The notes under the pieces: generated by a model
The model's input: only the letters and a program-made list of their open reading frames with translations
Told to the model about the DNA's origin: nothing
The model's database searches: none
Shown here: one piece after another, positions 58,843 to 64,000 of the stretch
Layout: each line of letters begins with the position of its first letter
How positions within the stretch are numbered: the first letter of the stretch is position 1
Assembly: GCA_003667245.1 (NCBI GenBank)
Contig: RCNN01000006.1
Coordinates: 124,001-188,000, forward strand
Length of the DNA: 64,000 nt
Reading direction: 5' to 3'
From: Heterostelium multicystogenum
Taxonomy: Eukaryota; Evosea; Eumycetozoa; Acytosteliales; Acytosteliaceae
Translations under genes and position numbers: made by a program

Positions 58843-59326
58843 ATTAAGATTTTGATGGTGAAGTACAATACTGGAAATGTTCTTAAAGTTCAGTTTCATA
58901 ACTACTTTAAATAAAAAATTATTGATTCATCAAATAAATTTATGTAAGAAGTAAACTTTATGATTGTCATTTCTTTCTTCTGATCTAAATGAGGTTTGTT
59001 TAATTAGAAATCTTAAATCATTCATTCATCATTAAAAAACCAAAGAGGGGAGGTTACATATTTAGAAGTGTGTTATAATAATAATTGTATTTTTTTATTT
59101 TTTTTTTACAGCAAAGTTTGTTCTTTTTTTCTATATGTATTAAGATTGATGGTTGTGGGTGTTTAAATGAGCTATTTACAATAAGGATAGCAAATATATA
59201 TTTATAGAGAAAGATAGAGTTGCCATTGAAATAGACAACTGTCACAAGAAAAAAATAAATAATTGCTATTGATTAGTAGCTATAAGTAGGAACAGATAGA
59301 TAGTAGTAGAAACAAATATTTGTAAA
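58843..59326. other. Intergenic, no gene seen
   Basis: AT-rich spacer with a long poly-T at 59091-59108 and the ANKRD13 promoter. No gene recognised. Confidence 0.5.
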
Positions 59327-61352
59327 ATGACAAGTAATCTTTCAAAAGATGGTATAAAGCAGGTTGCGGAAAATGAAATAGACCAGCATCAGAGTCAACC
59401 ATTCCTTTTACATATGAAGGTTTGCGAGAATAACTTGAATGAGGTCGACAGATTGCTCATGATACCTTTCTATCGTGATAATATTGATATGCGTGATTTG
59501 CACGGTTATCCTGCATCTCATTATGCTATACATGTAGGTAGTTTAGATCTGCAAAGAAAACCATTCAGAACGATCGAAGATAGAGATGCATTCGAACTGT
59601 GAACTCTAATTGTATTGATTACTCTGACTCGATTTGAATTGATCGGTCCTCCTATGGTTATGTGTTGTGTTATTTAGTTTGGATATATAGAAATCTTTCA
59701 AATACTATTACAGAATGGAGCTGATCCGACAATGAAAAGCTTAGCAGGCTGGTCATGTATGCAAGAAGCACTTGGAAGATGCGATAAGCAGTTGGTCGCT
59801 AGGATTCTACATTCAACCAAACGTAAAATACACTATGAATACAAAAAGAGAATACCAAATCTACTAAGTGCTCTAAATAATGTATGTATCTACCTAAACA
59901 TTAAATGAATCGATTCATTTGATAGCAATCTATTGTTAAGTGACTAACCTATACTGCTATCAATCAAAACCTGTAGATTCCTGATTTTGAAATGGGTATG
60001 TTGTTGTTGACCTATAATCATTTGATTGTCAAGCTTTGTTCTTCTAATATATACTATTCATCGATGATGTAATTTCAGACTTGAAGTGGGAGTTCAAGAG
60101 TTGGGTACCACTTGTCAGTAGATTCTGTCCCTATGATAACTATAAGTAAGTATCGACGCTCTATTCTGTTCTTTGAACTACTTAGGTAATGAAACTGACT
60201 ACTTTATGAAATTATAGAATTTATAAGAGAGGATCTTCGTTTAGAGTCAATACTACTATCACTGATGTTGAAGGAATTACATTTAAAAGAGGTGAATTAT
60301 CTTTTATCTTCAATGGTGAACAACGTATGTGTTTTAAAACAGTTAGCTTTGACCAATGACTTAATATTCAAATGGCTGATTCATTTATTAAGAGAAAACT
60401 ATATTCCGTTGACTTTGGAAAGAAACAATATGCAGTGTTATCATTGGCAAAGGCAACTGCTGCAAAAAGAGTGGAGGAAGAGGAAGTTGATATTCTTATG
60501 AATGTCAAGAATATAAATCGAGTAAAATTGCAACAGGAATTGATTGTTTTCTCGCCCTCAAAGTCATGGTTCGGTCATGAGAAGTTTGAAAAGATTGGTG
60601 AGAATCAAAGCTGGAATGCAAAGATCTACAATGTATCGGGTATCGATTTGAAGATAATGACCAGAAAGAATCGTTTGGCAACTGGCGCCAAAGATAAATC
60701 ATCAAAAGAAAAAGATAAAGAGATTGGTGAGCATGAAACTACAACTACAACCACGACAACTACCACCACTAGCAATGGAGATGGAGCTATCATCGCTGGA
60801 GATGGTAAGACAGCTGGATATCCCCTACAAAAGAAAGTTCTTAAAATCAGAGAGAGTACAATGCGAACTAAAATCATGTCCAAAGACTACTTTTCCCTGC
60901 CACCAAACTTTGATTTGAAGCATCACATCGAGAGCATCGATAAGTCAAAGATAAAGGAAATCGGTCTACTATGCGAAGGTGAGACTGTCAGTATTAAAAA
61001 ACAAGAATTTTGAGGTACGATCTAGCATAAAATCAATGAGTGGCTTCACTACTAACTTGTTTGCTAATTTGTTTAGGGTACCATATGGATATCACAAGAT
61101 TTCCCCAGAAAGATTACAGATTTACTTCCAATATTTGAAGTTCTGACTCCAACCAACAAGTTGTTCAGTCGATTGAATGAGTTTGTTTCTCTCAAGTTCC
61201 CTTCAGATGGTTTCCCTGTGAAGTTGGATTTTCCAGTAGTTCCAACCATCACAGCCACCGTTACTTTCCAAGACTACGTTGAAAGAAGTGACATCAAATC
61301 CGAGCTTTTCGAAGTGCCAAGCGATTTTGTAAAGAAGAGACTCGACAACTAA
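59327..61352 (+). CDS. ankrd13: ANKRD13-family ankyrin protein
   Basis: ANKRD13 proteins bind ubiquitinated membrane receptors at endosomes and the plasma membrane. The start is MTSNLSKDGIKQVAENEIDQ. Two ankyrin units follow (LHGYPASHYAIH, then FGYIEIFQILLQNGADPTMK after an intron at about 59533-59677). The GPCR-chaperone-type domain has DLKWEFKSWVPLVSRFCPYDNY, then GSSFRVNTTITDVEGITFKRGELSFIFNG. A linker with an 11-13 residue Thr run follows, then YFSLPPNFDLKHHIESID and FPVKLDFPVVPTITATVTFQ, which is the family's conserved C-terminal pattern. Six or so introns. A junction near 61013-61078 is an intron or frame break. About 500 residues. I see no ubiquitin-interacting motifs at the end, unlike human ANKRD13A/B/D. 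Confidence 0.87.
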
Positions 61353-61442
61353 CCACACTAACCAAACTAACCAACTGGTTAGCTTATTATCAATGTCACT
61401 ATTATTAAATTTGTACAAATTCTTGCTTTTATTTAGTCGTTT

Positions 61443-62391
61443 CTATTTGTTCTTTTTCTTGTGTTTCTTTGATTTCTGTTGTTGTTGATTTTGTGGCTGT
61501 GTTGGTTGTTGTTCTGGAGGCTGTTGTTTATGCTTATCCTTTACGTCTCTAATTACAACATCGTCATCATCTTCACCTGCTTCGTTCGAGGATTGGAAGA
61601 TTAGATCTCTGAATCTCTGAGATTTCTGATACTGTTCCATCACTTCAGTTGGTGGGAACTTCTTGATTTCTCCATCATCGTCAAATTCGAAACCAATGTT
61701 TTGGAGATCACGTCTAAACTGCTTCTTCCACTCTTCGTCTGATATCTTTCTACCTGGTCTAGAAGCCGATGTATTGGCTTCGCTTAGTTGCTCACCTGTC
61801 GAGAATAGCTCCTTTGGTTGAGTCTTTGGAGTAAACTCTCTCATAAATATATCGTACCAAGTCGATTTATCTTCTTTATCCTATATCATTGATTGAAGGT
61901 TTGCAAAAGGTTAATACTTAAGCAGCAACGCAATCATTGAGTTACTCAAACCTACTGTTCCCAAATACCACAGAGTGGTGAAGACAACTGGCCACTTAAG
62001 ACACAACAACGCAGAGAAACAGCAAAACTCTACTCCACCTTCATAGAACTGATTGCCGATCAAAGATTTCCATTCACTAGATGGTCTATAGGTTAAATGT
62101 TAGCCAATCTCTATTCCCTACCAACTAAATGTACATTGGCCCATCTGTAGGCAGGCCGTATACATACTTTGATCGCATTTCTCTGTACAATGGTTTTGCT
62201 CTCCAAAAGAATAAGATGCAAACAATAACAAACATCAAGATTGTAAATATATCGGAAATAAGAGACATACTAAGAGAATGTACTCTCTCTTTAAAGCTAT
62301 TGCCTTCACCTTCACCTTTTACCAGAGAGACAACTCTCCAGCTGAAGATAACCATTGAAAGTTGTACTAAAAATACTATATTACTAAACAT
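61443..62391 (-). CDS. Two- or three-span membrane protein with charged C-terminal domain
   Basis: Exons 62391-62135, 62085-61956 and 61880-61443 splice cleanly to 274 residues. The N-terminus is a hydrophobic signal-like segment (VFLVQLSMVIFSW). A second span follows (DIFTILMFVIVCILFFW), then possibly a third around FCCFSALLCLKWPVVFTTLWYL. The C-terminal half is hydrophilic, with WKKQFRRDLQNIGFEFDDDG, an acidic patch, and a Gln/Pro/Lys tail. I do not recognise a family. It converges on the ANKRD13 gene with only 90 bases between stops. No frame damage. Confidence 0.7.
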
Positions 62392-62986
62392 TGCTATTGG
62401 AAATATATACCAATGTAAATTTATCTATATCTATACAATCCGCTAATACTAAATAAAATAATCAAAATTAATCAGAGCACACAATAGAGATCTCAAAAAA
62501 CGTTAATTAGTGTGTGTTTGTTCATCACTATTAGGTCATTAATAATTCATTTGTTTTATGATATGAGTTTAGGAATGCCTAATTTGGAAAAGAATGGTTT
62601 TAAAATTTAAATATTTTCAGACTTGAGATATATGTGAGAATATATGTAATGAGGTTTAAATATGCTTGAGAAAAGAACAAGATCAAGAGGATAAGATATA
62701 CTTAAAGACAAAGTGATGGAAAATAGACATTTATAGGTTCAGAACAGTAAATGGAAATATACATGTCAAGTATTTAACTGTAAAATATAGTCATACAAAC
62801 TATCCTATTGTCACCAATAAATTGATTGTTCATCTGAACTTGGGATAAAACTAAAAGACAGTGTCTCTAGGTGAAATTAATTATCAACTAAATAGCTATT
62901 AAAAGTATAAATTTACTTTATCTATATTCTTATCCTTGAGTATTTATTTTATGTTGGATACAATTATTTATGATTTTATTCTGTTT
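62392..62986. other. Spacer between two reverse-strand genes
   Basis: AT-rich DNA with the promoter of the membrane-protein gene and the 3' region of the Ran-like gene. No gene recognised. Confidence 0.5.
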
Positions 62987-63987
62987 TTAGAGGTCATCAT
63001 CAATATCTGGTAATGGAGGAAGTGACATTGCTTGCTGAAGTTCCTCTTGATATCTTCTTATTAACTCTGGATCGATTGAAGCTGAGGGGATACTTAAAAG
63101 AGGTGCTTCTACTAATTCTACATTCTTTTGTCTAAGATTATTGGGCCAAATTAGCTAATCAAAGGACAAGATTCTATTCAGACATATTATTCTTAAATTA
63201 CTTACCCTATTAATTTAGATAGGAGGTAAATGAAAGGCTTTTCAAAGTTGTAATTAGATTTGGCTGAAATATCATAGTATCCAAGTCCAAACTTTCTGTG
63301 GAAGGTGATTTGTGAAGGCTTGACTTTTCTTTTCTTTGATATCGACTTTGTTTCCAACAATAGCCACTGGGATATTTTCACATACACGACGTAGATCTGA
63401 GAACCAATTAGGGATGTTCTTGTATGACAATCTTGAAGTAACATCAAACATTAAATAGCACATTGGGCATTGATGCTGAAAAGAATGTAAATAACAAATT
63501 ATAAGGTTATATTTAAACTTTCTAATTTAGACTTACTAATATCCATCTCTTAGACCACCATATTGTTCATTACCAGCGGTGTCCCACACATCAAAAAGGA
63601 TTTTACCAAAATTAGTATAAAATGGAAGTGGATTAACTTCGCAACCAATAGTAGCTATACATATTAAGATGATAATTAATATAAATATGACTATAATGAT
63701 TTAGACTAATCATAAAATACATACGAATATATCTTGCTTGAAATTCTCCACTCATATGACGTTTGACATAGCATGTCTATTAATAATTATTGATCAAACT
63801 ATTAATATCATAAAAAAGTAATAACAATTTACTTCTTGTAATACTTACTTTTCCTACACCACCGTCTCCAATGAGCACCAATTTAATAGATGCAACAATT
63901 GGAGCTTGTGACTTTTTTTTAAAAAGTTAATTATTTCCAGAATAATAATTAGATTATTAAATCTAACTTTTTTCTTACATTTGACAT
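62987..63987 (-). CDS. Ran-family GTPase, divergent paralogue
   Basis: Nuclear-transport GTPase family. Six or seven short exons splice to about 210 residues from MSN at 63987. P-loop [20 protein letters not shown]; switch [16 protein letters not shown]; switch [20 protein letters not shown]; then [26 protein letters not shown], and the Ran hallmark [16 protein letters not shown]. The protein ends in DIDDDL, the acidic Ran tail. Unlike canonical Ran (WDTAGQEKFGG), the catalytic Gln is Asn and the next residues differ. Two single-base breaks (near 63456 and 63340) look like homopolymer errors. About 20 other changes in conserved spots suggest a second, specialised Ran and not the main copy. 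Nucleotide-contact motifs are intact. Confidence 0.87.
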
Positions 63988-64000
63988 GATGTGTAATTTT

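Noticed and set aside
59105..59120. ttacagcaa, similar to the CCTTACAGCAA motif of Dictyostelium class I RNAs
   Set aside because: Only 9 of 11 bases fit, it follows a poly-T, and no upstream DUSE or pairing ends were found.
1..64000. CRISPR arrays, operons, ribosome-binding sites
   Set aside because: The window is eukaryotic nuclear DNA; no spaced identical repeats or bacterial signals are present.

Overview
The window is nuclear DNA of a dictyostelid social amoeba. Evidence: AT-rich intergenic DNA; genes packed 0.1-0.7 kb apart on both strands; short AT-rich GT...AG introns; CAA/polyQ and Asn/Ser/Thr runs; eukaryotic housekeeping genes next to amoeba-type B-box and ankyrin families. Coding GC is clearly higher than in Dictyostelium discoideum, so I infer a member of another dictyostelid group; I cannot name the species. 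No rRNA, tRNA, CRISPR or intact transposon was recognised.

Layout. 0-6.5 kb: lectin-like and hypothetical genes and a reverse-strand HEAT-like gene with a weak FANCE resemblance. 6.5-14.5 kb: B-box copy A, ZCCHC10, an AlgH/UPF0301 protein, a mitochondrial L44-like protein and eRF1. 16-22.7 kb: two tandem glutathione S-transferases, a DNAJC7-type TPR/J protein and a C2 protein. 23-29.5 kb: B-box copy B, the SM protein Sly1 and two small genes. 29.6-37.4 kb: condensin CAP-G, a choline-transporter-like protein and B-box copy C. 38.8-48.8 kb: a 43-residue protein, then the cohesin genes SMC3 and PDS5 head to head. 49-58 kb: an accessory segment with B-box copies D, E and F, ankyrin-repeat relics and a secreted Cys-rich protein. 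58-64 kb: a GIY-YIG protein, ANKRD13, a membrane protein and a divergent Ran GTPase.

Functional themes. Cohesin core SMC3 and cohesin regulator PDS5 share a 400-bp promoter with an E2F-type site at its centre, and condensin CAP-G lies 10 kb away, so chromosome-structure genes are concentrated here. The other theme is a family of TRIM-like B-box/coiled-coil/kelch-like genes present in six sizeable copies plus one fragment, scattered between single-copy genes, showing mosaicism, deletions and truncation.

Caution: many conserved single-copy genes (eRF1, SMC3, PDS5, DNAJC7, GSTs, Ran, CAP-G neighbours) carry single-base frame breaks, mostly at homopolymer runs. These look like draft-assembly errors. 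I therefore call B-box copies pseudogenes only where there is a larger deletion, a truncation or several independent lesions. Gene spans below run from inferred start to inferred stop and include introns.
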